This document shows, piece by piece, positions 14,801 through 29,100 of a stretch of DNA of 64,000 bases. Both the position numbers and the translations under genes were made by a program. Position 1 is the stretch's first letter. Each line of letters starts with the position of its first letter. A model generated the notes under the pieces. It searched no databases, was not told the DNA's origin, and was given only the letters and a program-made list of their open reading frames with translations. Location: contig OZ038320.1 in assembly GCA_964035795.1 (NCBI GenBank), positions 4,465,896 through 4,529,895 on the forward strand. Reading direction: 5' to 3'. Origin of the DNA: Pterobdella sp. o SKG-2022 (taxonomy: Eukaryota > Annelida > Clitellata > Hirudinida > Piscicolidae).

Positions 14801-17800
14801 TAAAATTTTCTATTGATATTTTTTCTTTCAGGAAAATAAATTATCTGAAAAAATTTTTGTATAATAGTTTTTGAATAGTTTTAGGATTCAAATTTCTATC
14901 AAAATTGGTAAAAATCCAAAAAATTTTGTTATTATCAACTATCAAAAACTTTTCTGTTTCAATAAAATTTCGTTTCAATTTTATTATAATTGTTTATTTG
15001 AGTTTTTTATTTGCTTGATTTGAATTCTCTGAAAATCCGCTCATAAATAACAGAGGTACGTGTCTTGTATGTTGTTATGCTGCAATGAGTTAGATGGTTC
15101 AAAAAAGATGTGAAAGGTTTAGAAAAAAAAAAATTTATTAAACATTGAAAAAGTTTATGATTTATGAATTCTTTTTCATTATGCTAATTAAAATGTCGAT
15201 AAGTCATACATTAAAATTGTATGCTTGGAAGAAAAATCCAATAAATGATAAAATTTTTATAGATAAAGAATTTTGTTTGTTTTGTTTTTAATTCTATGCA
15301 TATTACTAACTAAATCTTACCATTTTGTTTTCAAATTAGTTCATATTATAATTTTGAGTCAATATGTTTAGCATTATTTGAACAGCTCATTATCAACTTC
15401 ATTCGTTGAATTTATTTTTTTCAAAATAATGAAACTTTTTCATTAATTTTATAATACTAGTTTAAATCAAGACTCAATTTTATTAAGAGGCATATTTCGC
15501 GTTATAAGCCTACCTTGCGTAGAAAACCTGTTAACATACAAAAACTAGACAAAAGAGTTTGGAATAAATAACACAAATCCAGAACTCTAAATAGGAGACC
15601 TGCGATAAAATAGCTTACACAATAAGATCACACATAAATATCCAGAATCAACAAGCGCATGAGTTAGCGTAAATAACATTGCAATCAGGTATAAAGACAT
15701 TTCCCAAATGTTTATTCAATGAAATGTTCTCAAACGAACTATTAACTCTCAACCGTTTGATTCTGGTACATGTTTGATAATTATTTTTATGCATTCAATA
15801 CTATGAGACCCATATTTTGAAAGTGAGAGTATTTGAAAAGTTTAATTTTGAAAAAATTTTCTTTTAACAAAATTAAAACTCGAATTTCAGATTTACTTTT
15901 CCTGCTAATGAAAGGAATGACTTTTTCTTCTCGTCAAAAATCCATTCATTTCAATTTTTCTATTTGATTTAATTCACGTGATGTGTTCTAAAAATGTTTA
16001 TGTTTTATTCAAATTCGTCGCGGAATTTAACTGTAAATACATATGAAGATAAGGGTTAACATGTGGAAATAATAGATAACTTATTTTAACCTTAACAAAC
16101 TTATTGTCTTTTCTCAATATATATTTCATCTGTATGATTGATTTATACTTCAAAAATGTATATAAAGAAATATAATTTGTAGGAGAAAAAGCTTTCAATG
16201 AAAAGAAAACAATTTTTCAATAACAGCGAAAAGCGAGTCAGAAAGAAAAAAAACATTGAAAAAGTCAGAACAAAACAGAATATATGGCTACGTTTTGTGT
16301 AAATCAGTTCATGCCACCGGGTCCTTGTTTGATATAAGACCGCGTTTTGCATAGTTTTAAGCTGTTATTCATGATAATTTTCATTTTAATATCGTTTGAA
16401 AAACACCCATCTGTTTGAAAATTAGATTTTCGGTAGTCATAATAAAGTAAATGATCGGAAACTTATATTTATACAATTGGTTGTAGAAGAATAAATAAAA
16501 ATACTTTTGAGAACAAAGTTTGTAAGTGAGATTGATAGTTTTAATATAAACTTCTTGTGAAAGATCGAGTGGCATACACCGACACACGAGTTGATGCTTT
16601 TTGTGAACTTTGTTCCGCTATAATTCTAACATTCACTTCATAAGATATAAAATTGTTAATGTGAGCTTTCAAAATTACATATGAAAGCTACTTTATACTC
16701 ACCATTTGTGAATAAAAACTATCTAGAAAGAAAAGTTTTTATGTGCAAATTCTCAAATATTCTGAAAGGAGAAATTTTAATTATGCAATTTTGCTTGAAA
16801 TGATTTAGAGAAAAAAGTTATTTTTTTGCAAAAAATGGCTTTAAAAGACATGATTTAAAAGGATGGTAGATTAGCTAATATACGAGCTTGTGTTTTTGGA
16901 AGTTGTTAATAAAGGGTAAAACTATGCAAAACTTTTCCCATCTTGAATGCTAATGTGAAAGAAAAAATTATTGCAAAAGAAATATATAAAACAACAAGTG
17001 AATGAAATACTATCGAATTATTCTTGGTAAAATATTCAAATCTGATTGTTTAGCAAAATTCATTTCGACTAGAAAAATATTTATATTCTACGAAAAATTA
17101 CTGTAGTTCAAAGAAAAATTGGAAAAATGAATTTATGATACAAAAGCCTTACTACAACAAATAAATTACAGAAGCAAGTGTAGATGCAATAATTGAGAAT
17201 TATTACAACGAGATTTTTCACTGTTTCTTGAGCTGAATTTAGTATAATGTTAGAGGAATTTATTAAGAAAAAATATGTTCCAAGTAGAAAAAACAACCTG
17301 TTGTAGAAAATTAAAGAATTTTAAAATTGAAAAATTTTAAAAAAGTGTTTAAATAAATTTTATTTTAACTTGAACAGCATAGAAAATTCGTATTTCGTAT
17401 AGACTATGGTTGATTTGTGAGACATTGCATGAAAAATGCCTTTCTAAACGAATACCCACTAATGAAATACTAATAATATTTATGGTAAAAATATCACTGA
17501 AAACTTTTCAATGAAAAATTTTCTATTCAGAAATAAATTTATGGGTTATTTTCTAAGGTATTGAATAAAAAGCAGTAAAATACATTCATTAATATTGATC
17601 ATAGCGTTAATAGAGGTTTGTACAAACACATAAATATTATCAAGTTTATTTGCTTTCAATATAATTTTCAAAATTTGTTTATTTTCTTGTTTAGGCTATT
17701 ATAAATTAACTTACTGAGAAAAATACACGGTGCTAAAAATAAATTTTTCAAGCATTTTTGAAACAACATTCTTACAACTTTCATGTAATAAGCGTCAATA

Positions 17801-20800
17801 TTTCAATCTATAAAACTGTTTCATCGAATAATAGTTTTAAAAATCTTTTGAGAAAAGTTTTTAAAAAAATTTTTCACTTTCTTTTTCCAATTTTAGCAAT
17901 TTTTGAAAATGAATTTTTTACAAAAATGTTTTTTATATCTAGAAAGATGGCGACTGTAAAGTATATTTGGGCTAAACATTTATACAAAAATTTTCAATTA
18001 CGTAAAATGAACTAGTTTGATATGTGAATAATTCTTACTTTGAAGATATTTATTTTCGTTTGATTTTTTCGTTTCATGAAAAAACAAAACTCTTTTTTTC
18101 ATTATGAACATAAGCTTCATCGTTTTGTATATTACACGAAATAAATTTTCTTATCCTGTTCTTCATTTTATGGAAAAAATCATAAATTAAAACAATATAA
18201 ATATATTTTTCTTTATCGCTTTATACACAAAAATAAGCTTCTACGATGAATACATCTTCACACAGCTATACATACATACACGCATGCCAAATTTTATTTG
18301 CTCAAACTTTTTTATAGCTTTTTGTTTATTCTTTCAAAATGTTGAAAAAAAATATTTTCCAAATCTCAATCAAAAAAAAGAAAAAGATAATTTAAATATA
18401 ATATTTGGAGAAAATTATCTAGAGTTTTCTTCCAAATTTTACAAGTTAAATATTCGAAATATATTTGCCTACATAAAAGATCTAAAAATATCAGTATCAG
18501 TTCTACATTCTAAAAAATGATGGATTTTTTTGTAATTTATTTTCATTTTTACCTCTGCATGTTATTAGAGACTTTCTCCTAACTCTGCATATACCTTTGT
18601 TTGAGTGTGTTTTGTTTATAGGCCTCTTGTGTTGTTGTTGTCGTAGTTTTGATGTATGAAGCATTGTTGTATTTTTTATCTATTGCATTTTATGCTTTAC
18701 GCTTTTTAGTTATAATTCTCTTGGAAAATTCATCGATTCGTATCCTATTTTGTTTAGCATTATATAACTTGAAATACCAAGTCAAACTTAAGCAAATTTA
18801 ACATTTTTATTTTTTTGATTTAAATATAGACATGAAAAAAATGTTTGAACACAGATTTGAAGTTTCACTTGACATGAAATTGCTCTCAAAATCTACAATC
18901 ACAAATTTTTAATTGCATAATGTAGCGAGAAAAACGACATATTAAATCACTACAAATTCTTGTTTTCTTTCATGATTCATGCCCAGAAAGTAGCATAAAC
19001 TACGCATGTTTGTGGTAAAATTTTGAAGTTTTTGTAATTGCTTTGGAAATTAAGCAAATAAAACACTGAAAACACATTATTTTGAAACAATCCTTTGAAT
19101 GTTGTTTTCTACTATTTTTAATATACACTCAAATATGTTCAAATGACTTTCAAAGGCTTTTTTCTGGTAATTGTTAATACATCATAAAATGAAATAATGA
19201 TTTGTTAAAAAGCACTTATTTGAATAAAAAGAGTCATAATTTTAAACGTTATTCAACGTTCAAATTTGATGTCGTATTTTATGTGTATTCAAGTTCAATA
19301 AGCTTCTTCGCCTCGTCGGCACTACGTTTTGACGAAAAATCTACATAGGGATCAAAGTCCAAAGTAATAAAATGTATTCAATTAAGGCAGAATAAAAAAA
19401 TTGAAAAAAGGAATTCTGTTCTTTTCTACATGTATTAACAACTGTCTACAAGCAGTTTTATGCACTCAAATTGATAAAAATGGTCTACTTTCAATATACT
19501 CAAAAAGCCGCATTCTTAGCTTTAACTATGGTTCTTTATTGGCTCATACAGAAATATTTTCTTGTAGTCAATGGTTTATACCAAAGATATTTCATTAAAA
19601 ACAGCGGGATCCAACGCAATTTGAAATACAACATAGAAATAAAAATAAAAATTTTAATTAAAATCAACCTGTTTTTGTGTGAATATCCAAAATGTTACTT
19701 ATACTTGATTTATAAGCACATACTTAAACTAAGGTATTTTTCGTCTTTAGATTCTTCATCAACAAAACATGGAGAATTTTCAAGCAAGGAACCTTCAGGG
19801 TTATAAACAACAATTTTCATGTCAAGTAGAAATACAAATGAATATTCAATAATGTTGCAATAAAACAATACCGATTTTTCAATTCAATTACTTCACCAAA
19901 AACTTTTACATGTAATACATTATATACTCTCAACAATAATTATTATCTAAACAATTATCTTGCTGTCTTATCGAAAAACTTCTAAAGATATCATTTATTT
20001 AATAAATGCCCAACGCCACCATAAAGTACTATCCACAATATATGAAAAAAACTATATGAAAATGTAAAATGGGTTTGGGAGAAGGAATATATCTGAGAAA
20101 TAATATTAAAACGTTTGTCGAGTTATAAGTACATATCGATTGTCAATTATTTATATAACTTTCCTCCATTTCATAAAATTGATTGAAGCAATAAAACCAC
20201 ATTAAAATTGTTATGTGGGAATACATTCCTTCACATGAAGATTCTCATAACATTTACAACTATTTTCTTTTGTTAAATTACACGTTCGGTGGTATTTTTC
20301 ATGAAAAGTTTGTGGCTTTCGGATCTGCGTGAAGATTTCTTCTAAAGAAAATGCTATTTATACAGTAAGACTTTTTTTTGATTAAATAAATAAATGACAT
20401 TGTTTATGGTATAGAGGCTATATAAGAAAAATGATTCAAGTTACATTTGGGATGAAGTAATAGTAATATTTTGATTGCTTCAAAGAATACTTTACACTCA
20501 ATTTGAGCAAAATACTTTTCAAAAAGAAATTTTATATTATAGCATACTAAAAAAATTTTAAATCTTAGCATGTTAGTTTTTCACCAAAGTTTTGAAAAAC
20601 TCTTTCAGAGATTTTAGCGCTGCGAATACAAACAAGAAACTTGTATAGTGCTTCATTATTTTATCTAGTGCTCTCCATTATACTCGGCTAATACATCAAT
20701 TTCCTTCAGAGAAGCTTATTATCAAACCTTAATTTTTATGAAGCAATATTTATATATCTAAGCAAATGCGTAAATTTATTGAAATTATGCTTTAATAAAT

Positions 20801-22649
20801 TCTGTTATCAAGGAATCGATCAGTTTGGATATGAAACGTAATGTTTTCAAGAGCGTCATGTAAGTTTGAAAACCATTTACATTTTTTTGTAAAAAATACT
20901 TTGCTGTAGATGCATGAAAGTATTGACCTGAGTAAGGTAGATAGGATAAACTTAGAAAATTTTAAGCCTTACGTAAATACATTAAGACCTTCATCGATTG
21001 CTCCAGCGATTTTCAATTTTATTTCTTTAATTTGAAAAAAACTTTTAAAAAATTTAATGAAATTAAACTTTATTTATTTGCATTGAAAATGTCTTTTGCG
21101 CGAAGTTAAATATTTTTTATAGACTTAATTTACCAATTTTTAAGCACCCTGTCTTCTTCATTTGGTATTCAATGAAATTTGAATTTGAAGAAACCAAATG
21201 TGTTTTTCGATTTTGAGCAAAGTTTATCTACAAACTTTATTGAGAGAAATTGTTTTTTTGAAACTAGAAATTACTTCAAGCCTTAAATATCTATTTAAAT
21301 TGAAGTAAATTCAATTAGCAGTGAGTTTTATAGGGTAGAAATTAATTGAGTTTTATAGTTTTTCAAAATTTCTGAACTTCAATTGTATAGAAAGTTGAAA
21401 CCATATATAAAATTTTCAACATTATGTAATAAAATAAAACTAGACATCATAAATATATTAGCATTAAATATTTCATCAAAAGAAACATTTAAAATAAATA
21501 TTTATTCGGTGGAAACTAACTTATTTTATATTGTTAAATTATTCAATAAAGCAATAAATATCATTTTTTTCTTGACTTAAGCATAATTTATAACACCGCG
21601 AGAACTAATATATTTATGGCTAAAATATTTCTTCATGAAAATATCTTTCCCATTCTAAATTTATTAAAGAATTATTTAAATTTATTCTGAAATGAAGAAA
21701 CTAAAACTGTTTTTTGGAAGTTTTTCGCAGCATAAAAAATCTTCATAAATAATTTTGTAAACAGATTTCGTTAGCTATAAATTATTTTTAGCTCATTGTT
21801 GCAAAATTTAAAATAACATTTTTCGATATTATCACAATAGTAATATAATCTTTTAGAAGTTAGCAATATGCAGACTTTCAATATATATTGAAATGTATGG
21901 TAGTTTCAGTTAATATACTTTTAATAAATCAACATCCTGCTTAATCTCTATTTAAAGTGCACCTCTTAGCAAAAAGATAAATAATTTATCTTAAAATGTT
22001 ATTTATTGTAGAAATACTTTAAAATAATTTATATTTTTAACATCGAATTTTCTCATCATTTTTTTAAAGATTTTTTCTTTCAGCAACTCCACAAAATCCT
22101 CAATAATTTGTTTGTCATTCATAATTCCAGTAAATGAAACAGCTCATTCCTTCAGCAGAAAGTTATTTATTTTGCTATTACTATATCAAAACTTTGACAC
22201 TGAGAAAGTCATATTTATTATAACAATTTTCTCGTTTGAACAGTTTTGTATATTTCTATAAATTATATCGTTATTTTTTCAATTACAACATCCCACAAAA
22301 AATATTGGTTTACCTATAAAAACAAATACAGTTAGCATATTAAATAGAAACTTAATTCATATTTGTTCAAATACATGGCATGCTTAACTGTAAACAGCAT
22401 TAGCGTGAAAACATTTTCAAGTTAGAGGTTTAGTCGTTGGAAGGCAGCATAAACTCCGTTTTTTCAATTCATTTTTAATTCGGTAAAAAAAAATTCAATT
22501 CATTTTGCGAACTCTGAAAATATAATTGAAAAAAATTAAAAATTTAAAATATTTCTAGTGTACTATGTTGAATAAAACTCGAAGACAGTATTTACTAGCA
22601 AAATCTTTTTTCGAACTACCTAAAAGAAAATCCTGGCTCAATTATCACG
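5894..22649. other. Intergenic AT-rich DNA with scattered GC patches
   Basis: Contents noticed: (TA)-rich stretch at 9436-9475; stop-free higher-GC stretches at 7633-7779 (+) and 19279-19377 (-); a 17-codon ORF after CCAAAATGA at 13274; ATGGCG cores at 13725 and 17947 (the latter AAGATGGCGAC, YY1/Pho-like); TGATTTATGA at 15158. No homeobox, no transposase motifs and no RNA gene recognised. Confidence 0.55.
9436..9475. repeat. AT dinucleotide-rich microsatellite
   Basis: Interrupted TA/AT run with a central AAC interruption. Confidence 0.85.
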
Positions 22650-23112
22650 TCAATTAGTTTCTTTTAATCCATCCAGCCGAAATCTGTCACGTAAACCACT
22701 AGGCCTATCTACAAACCAATACACTGTGCATCTTTTGTCTCCATTATCCTTATCAACAACCCACTCACGTCTATCTCCAACACTCGACCTTTTAAAGCGA
22801 CTATTTACTAATTACTTAAATAATGTTTTTTATTTTAAAAATATTCACGAAAATTAGTTATAGATTGTTCAACAATTTATATAACAAACGCTCTCAGTAA
22901 AGTATTTTCAGATTGCTTGGGTTGTTAATAAGCATGAATCTTCACCATTTTCACACTTTTCCAATTCCACAATGAAAGACTTTAGCTGTGCAAATCCTGC
23001 CTTTCCCTCTGCTCATAACTCACTCAGTAGCACGATTGAGCAATACTTACGTAATTGCATAGTCTTGTTTATATCCGATTTTCCTCCGCTTTTGCTTCAC
23101 ACTACTAAACAT
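22650..23112 (-). CDS. Candidate small two-exon gene, unknown product
   Basis: Proposed join of 23112-23051 and 22800-22650, giving 70 aa. Exon A starts MFSSVKQKRRKIGYKQDY and ends at a perfect donor (AC|GTAAGTATT) in phase 2. Exon B follows AATAG at 22801 in the matching phase and reads through REWVVDKDNGDKRCTVYWFV and a basic/acidic C-terminus to TGA. Exon B has several Asp, Arg, Trp and Cys residues and far higher GC than its surroundings, unlike nearby chance ORFs. The intron is about 250 nt, with an ACTAAT branch-like string but a poor polypyrimidine tract. An alternative acceptor AAAAG|G a few codons on also keeps frame. No domain recognised. The plus strand is also open across exon B, so this could be a decayed gene fragment or a GC-rich non-coding island. 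Confidence 0.3.
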
Positions 23113-26100
23113 TCTTTTCTTCCCATAATTATTTTCTTTTTTTACATTAAAACACTTTTAATAATATTTTTTGGATGTATTCTCCGCCTTTTTTCGTGAT
23201 ATTTTGCTTCATATATCGAAACAATTTTTTAATTAAATGAAAATCAGATAAATGCTTCTCATAAAAACGTGTAAAAGAGTGTTGTATATCAAGGACAAAT
23301 TGTAGTTAGTATAACAATTGAGACTATGAGCTCTAATGAAATATTAGAGTCTTCCAAAGCTTCTATGTCAATGCATGTTCCAAATGCTTTCAAAGTAAAT
23401 AATTCTGTACGCAAAAACTTAACAGATTACAAAATATATAATGTGAATTCGTATCGTTTACTATGTTCAATAGTTCTCTTTAATAGCTTCAATACATTAC
23501 TTCAATTTCAAAAAAAAAAATGTTAAGAGTATTAAAGTAGGAGGACCTGATAAATTTTATAGCTTCCCCTACTTTCTAAAATATTTTTTCTGAATGGAAA
23601 ACCTTAAATGTTTTTATGAAATCCATGTAAAAGATTTCAGAAGTTGGAATGACAACACCAAAGAACTAAATCATGATATGATAAAAGAACTTTAGACTTT
23701 GATTTTAGATTTAAAGCTGGAAGTTATCAGAAAAAGCTTTCGAACTTCAAAGTAAATTTTATAGCTTGAAATTTATTTGTTCTCATGTAATGCCACAAAA
23801 GTATTGATATGACAAGCATCTGAAAATTATTCTCTTTGTGTCAGATGAGTAAATCAAATTGCAATATGATAAGATGACGAAAAATTGCACATACTGTTGG
23901 GTTTTCAAGAAATAAATCTCATCAAAGTTAGAAAAAAGTTTTTAATACAAAATGGAACATTGATAAATGATTAATTCATTCTATATTTCCAATTATTTTA
24001 GACATATTTTTCATTTACTATTCTTCTTCTAATGATGATATAGTCACACGTCTTTTAGTCACCACCTAGGATTCTTTATATCTTTTCTTTCGAAAAACTT
24101 TCCGTAGCTTTCAACTACTTACTTTTATTAATTTATAAAGAATAAACAAACAAAACTGAAAATTATTCACTATGGGTACATATGAAAGCCTATTTCTACA
24201 AATATATCAAAAAGATGATCATCGGAAAACACTTAAATGGATGAAGAAAGATATTGCCTCTAAATCAAATTTAGCATTTCCATAAGTAATCTATTTGAAA
24301 GAAAAAAAATTCAAATTAATCACGTTGGATCAGCATGTCTCGAAGGGTTTATGCTCCGGAAGCGTGTAATATCCAGCTAAGCGTTTTTGTTTTCATGTCA
24401 AATTTTTCATGTAAAACTTTTTGCAAAATATATTTTTATATTGCCATCTCAATAATTGGAAAAAACCTTTTTTTTTCTTCTGTTTCAGTTTTTGAAGTTT
24501 CTTCCACTAATTAATCTAATGAATAAATATGTTTTTGTTGGACATACTCTTTGAAAAAACAATCTAAGTTGAAAAAGGATTTCACCTTTTATATATTCAA
24601 GCCCTACATGTGCTACGATATATTCACATTATAGCATAATGAAAAGATTTCAAGAGAATACATCTTTTGAGTCTTATGGTAGCACAAAGATTTTAAGAAC
24701 ATTTATAAAACCCCACATTTAATTAAAAAAATTAAATTTATTCGTGAACATTTGAATGTAGAAAAAGTTTTAAACATCTAAAGTGTTTGGTGTTATATAA
24801 AACATAAGGGAGTTATATGAAAAAAAGTTCTACATCAATACAAAAACGTGGAAACCTACAAAAACACGTACAAACTTCCACAGATACACGTTTTTAAACA
24901 CTCAAAGAAGATGCAAGCATACGCACCAAGACTTACGCGCTGTGTAACGCAGGTCCGTGGAAGCGGCAGAATTAAGTCGGTTGGTTTGTTTTCTTCCGTT
25001 TTTGTTTTTTTATACCCCTTACATCTCAATAAAACGTTTTCGTATGAATATCTAATGAATTTTTTTTCATCTTTTTTACGCTTTTTCTTTTTGATTTTTT
25101 TTCACCCAAGCTATAAATTGAATTTTTTGAATTAATTTTCTCCAAATACATGGAATATTTCCAAAATTCAACTGAATATGTAAATAAATGTTTCTTTCTG
25201 TAAATGTTTATCACCCTACGTTCGAAACAACTTTTGCAGGATGTTAAAATAAATTTACAGCTGTTGCCACATCGAAATTAAGAATAACTTTCTTAATTTA
25301 ATTTACCAGCATTGGTACATAACCTTATTAGTTATTAAAGTCGACTTGTCTAATGTTTTGATATTTCAATTTTTTACATGTGTTTGTTTACTGAAATTTG
25401 ATTTCCTATATCGTATCTCTACAATATGAACATAAAACTTTAGAATATGACAAGTGGAGCCATTAATCCTCAAAACATAAATAATCTATGTGCATTCATT
25501 TTTTGAATCACCATATATTTCTAAGCCTCGTACCCAAAACGACCCATATTTGAAACAGACATGTTCAAGACGTAAAAAACGAAAATGTGAATTGAAAATG
25601 AAAAAATGGAAATAATTAACGAGGCTGGTAACAATTTAAGGATAAAGATGGTAGTCGTAAAGTTGAGCGTTGTGGGACAGCACATAAGAGAAATTTGATG
25701 CGGTGGGTCTGTGAAGAGCGAATGAAGGGAGAATGATAAGAAAAGAAATGAAACAGATTCCTTTCCTAATTTATAGCCAATAAGTTTACAATATATCATT
25801 AATTTTTTTTATTGTGAACACAAAATGCGTAACTCTCAAAAATATTCCAAAATATGATATAAAGAAAATTGCAATTTCATAAACTTTCATAACCATCTTG
25901 AACGTTATAGTTAAGCTTTTTTGTGAATAATACTGCAAAGCATGTCTTGCTCACGTTTTTAATTGGCGAAATCAATACGACCCATAAAGAGTCATAAAGC
26001 CGTCAGATCGAGTCTATTTTATGTAAAGAACAACTTTTTAGGAGCAATTTCTATTCAATATTTATTTCTTTACGCTTTTTGAATCAACTCGCGTAAATGA

Positions 26101-29100
26101 GTGTTTATTTGTTGACTTGCAATATTTTAACTTTAAACATTTTAGGCTCAAATAGATCACTAAAAACTATAAATATTTGATGCATTTAGATCACCATTAG
26201 AAAGCAACAAAAATATATGTCAAAAGAAGAAAATAATACCTTAATGGAAATAACATAAGACATAAAAACTGGATGACTCAATCTATATTATAATTGTCGT
26301 GAATTTTGAGAAGGTTTCATCAAATTAAAGATACAAGTTTTTTCTTAGGTCAGTACTAGTAGGAATGTATTGAATCTTAAACAACTACAAATAGAAAATG
26401 GGAAAATTGTTTATTGAATCTTATTGAAAATCTTTTAAAACTTGTTGAAAGTATGGGCAGATAATAAAACTAAGCTAATGGACAACCGAGAAAATTATTT
26501 TCGTTTTTTCACCATAGATCAGCCTAATAGTGCGGGTCTAAGCAGGCATAAAGTGGATGAATAGAAGAGCTTGGTGTGTGGATAAAGAAAATTAATCATA
26601 TTTATCTCCTCCTTGCCAAGAAAAATCTTCAAAGCTTTTCTTTCTAATCAGGGTTTTTCTTTTTCCAATAAATCGCAGCCCCAAAACGTGACTGGATTTT
26701 CTATGTTCTGCGTACCTCTCCAACTTTCAGCTTGTTCTCCGTAATTTATGGATGCAGTTAAAATTTTTTTGTCTTTTTATTTAAATTATCACTGAACTTA
26801 TACTTAAAAAATTGAATTTATAAGTAAGTGTAAAAAAGATTTATTCCCATATATCAACAAAATTCATTTAACGTTCATTAAATACATTGATTTCCCACCC
26901 AGTCAGGTCCTTTGAAAATAGATTTAGTATTGCGTGACTTTTGATCCTGGAAAAACAAGAAGTTTATGCTTTAGAACTTCATTTTTTTCATTTTTTTCAT
27001 TGAATTTTTGAACTTCTTTGAAATAAAAACGGTATTAATTATTTTGACATACAAATATTGCAGAAATATTTTTTCAAAAAAAATTATGTTTTTTTGTTTG
27101 AAAATATGTTTTGAAATTTGATAAAAGTAATAGAAAAATATTCTTTGTTGGTTGAAATATTTTAAAACAAAGAAAGTTTTATAGTGTGCCTATATTTACA
27201 GAAAAAAAGTGAAATATGAGTATATTTTATTGCTTTTTTTATTTCCTTTTCCAATAGTTTGAAATTTCAAAACATGTACTGAAGGTTAGTTCTGAACGAA
27301 ACTTTTGATATTTTTCTTTGTTCTTTTTTTGTTCAATCTTCAAGCATTCACCAAAAAAGATAAATAAGAATTTCAATAATTCAAGGTTTCCAGATAAAAC
27401 CAAGCAAGTTAAAAAATATCTACGTATAAATAATGCAAAAAAATAAAAATAAAAATTTATTCCACAATATTTATCTATTTTTAAAACGCTTTGAGTGGTT
27501 TTAATAGAAATAAATTTTTGCAATGCATTTGTCTTGATAATCTTGACAAATTGATTCTAATGTTTTTTATGTCTTATATGCATGTAATTTTTCGTTTAAT
27601 CTTGAAAATATTTTTTCAAAAAGTTGTTTCACATTTTAACTTCATGAAAAAATTTAAATAAATTAGATGAGATTTTATTTAACGCTGAAAGTTTACGGTT
27701 TGGATGAAACACAGGTTGTTTATACCAGTTCACAGTTCTGACAGTTTTGAATTTAGATAACATAATTTATAGCTTGGTTGATTTAGACGGATTCATTATC
27801 AAAACATTGGAAAACTCAATTATTTATATTTTATTGAATAAAATTTTTATAAAAAGTGTACCAAAGAATTCAAAGATTTATGAATGTTTTTAGCACACGA
27901 AATATTTTCTGCGGTATTGAATTTCTTCTTGTACTAAAATTATTGTTTATAATTTATCAAACTTTTGAGTAAGGGAATTGTTTGTTGAAAAACTAGACAG
28001 CATTTGAACTACATTAATTGAACAAATTCTATATTTTGAAAAATTTAATGTATAAAAATTAATTAATTTTTCAATACTAAACAATGTCTTAGAAATGGCG
28101 TAAAATTAAGAATAAACTTTTTTGTCTGGTAATTTTATATTGAAAAATTGTATTGATACTTATATCCATAACAACTCATATGGGTTTAATACATTATTGC
28201 AAAATAGTATCCCATGGGTTAAATAAAAATTGTTTCGCTCGTATAGCTAATAATATTCTTTGTTTCCGTGAAATTGAAAGAGCTCCTAGCAAGATGATTG
28301 AGAGGCCAGACATATTTTTTCATGTTGTTTTTAAATGCTTGGTTACTTTTTTTACCAAATATTTTACAAAAATGTGGAAATATTCAATTTTTAAAAAATT
28401 AATGAATGCTTAAAGTTTTTTTGTTCATTGTAGAAATAAATTCATGAAATTAATTCAGCTTATAAAGATAAAACTAAAAAAATTAAGGAACTAAATTAGT
28501 TTTAGGCTGAACTAATCTAAAATTTTCACAGCACGTTTGGGGTTTAAATAACAAAAATAATAAAAAAAAAAAGTCTACAAAAAGTTTTTAATTAACTATT
28601 TTTTATTTGTTGAATGGTTCTTTTCTAAATGCATGCTATATTTATGATTACATTTTTATGAAACACACAAATAGATTATAAAAAATAATTACTTTTTGTA
28701 AATTTCTGAAAAAAGATTAAGAATTATTTCCATCTATTTAAACTTATTTATTTTAAAATCAAAATCAATTTTAAAAATTCACAATAATAAATTTTCGAAT
28801 TCCCTTAATGTCACATTTAGTCCATAGAGGAGAGTAAAGGTATTCGAATCTATTTTTAAAGAGTATTATGCTTTTTAAAATTACTCGTGATGTTCACTTA
28901 TGACACATTTTTCTATAAATTTTACATTAAATGAGATTTAATATCTTTCCTTCATTTTTCTGAAATTAATTTTAATGATGACCATATGTTTTTTGAACTT
29001 CATTGAGGGCAGATATATTATTCTTTCCATTTTTCTTATTAGTTATTGAGCTTTCTATCTATGTGATTAAAGAGAATTCAATTTCATGGAAACGTCTGTT

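Noticed and set aside
22972..23199. 75-aa plus-strand ORF with ATG
   Set aside because: It is antisense to the candidate exon A, and its second half is a low-complexity Phe/Ile/Leu stretch.
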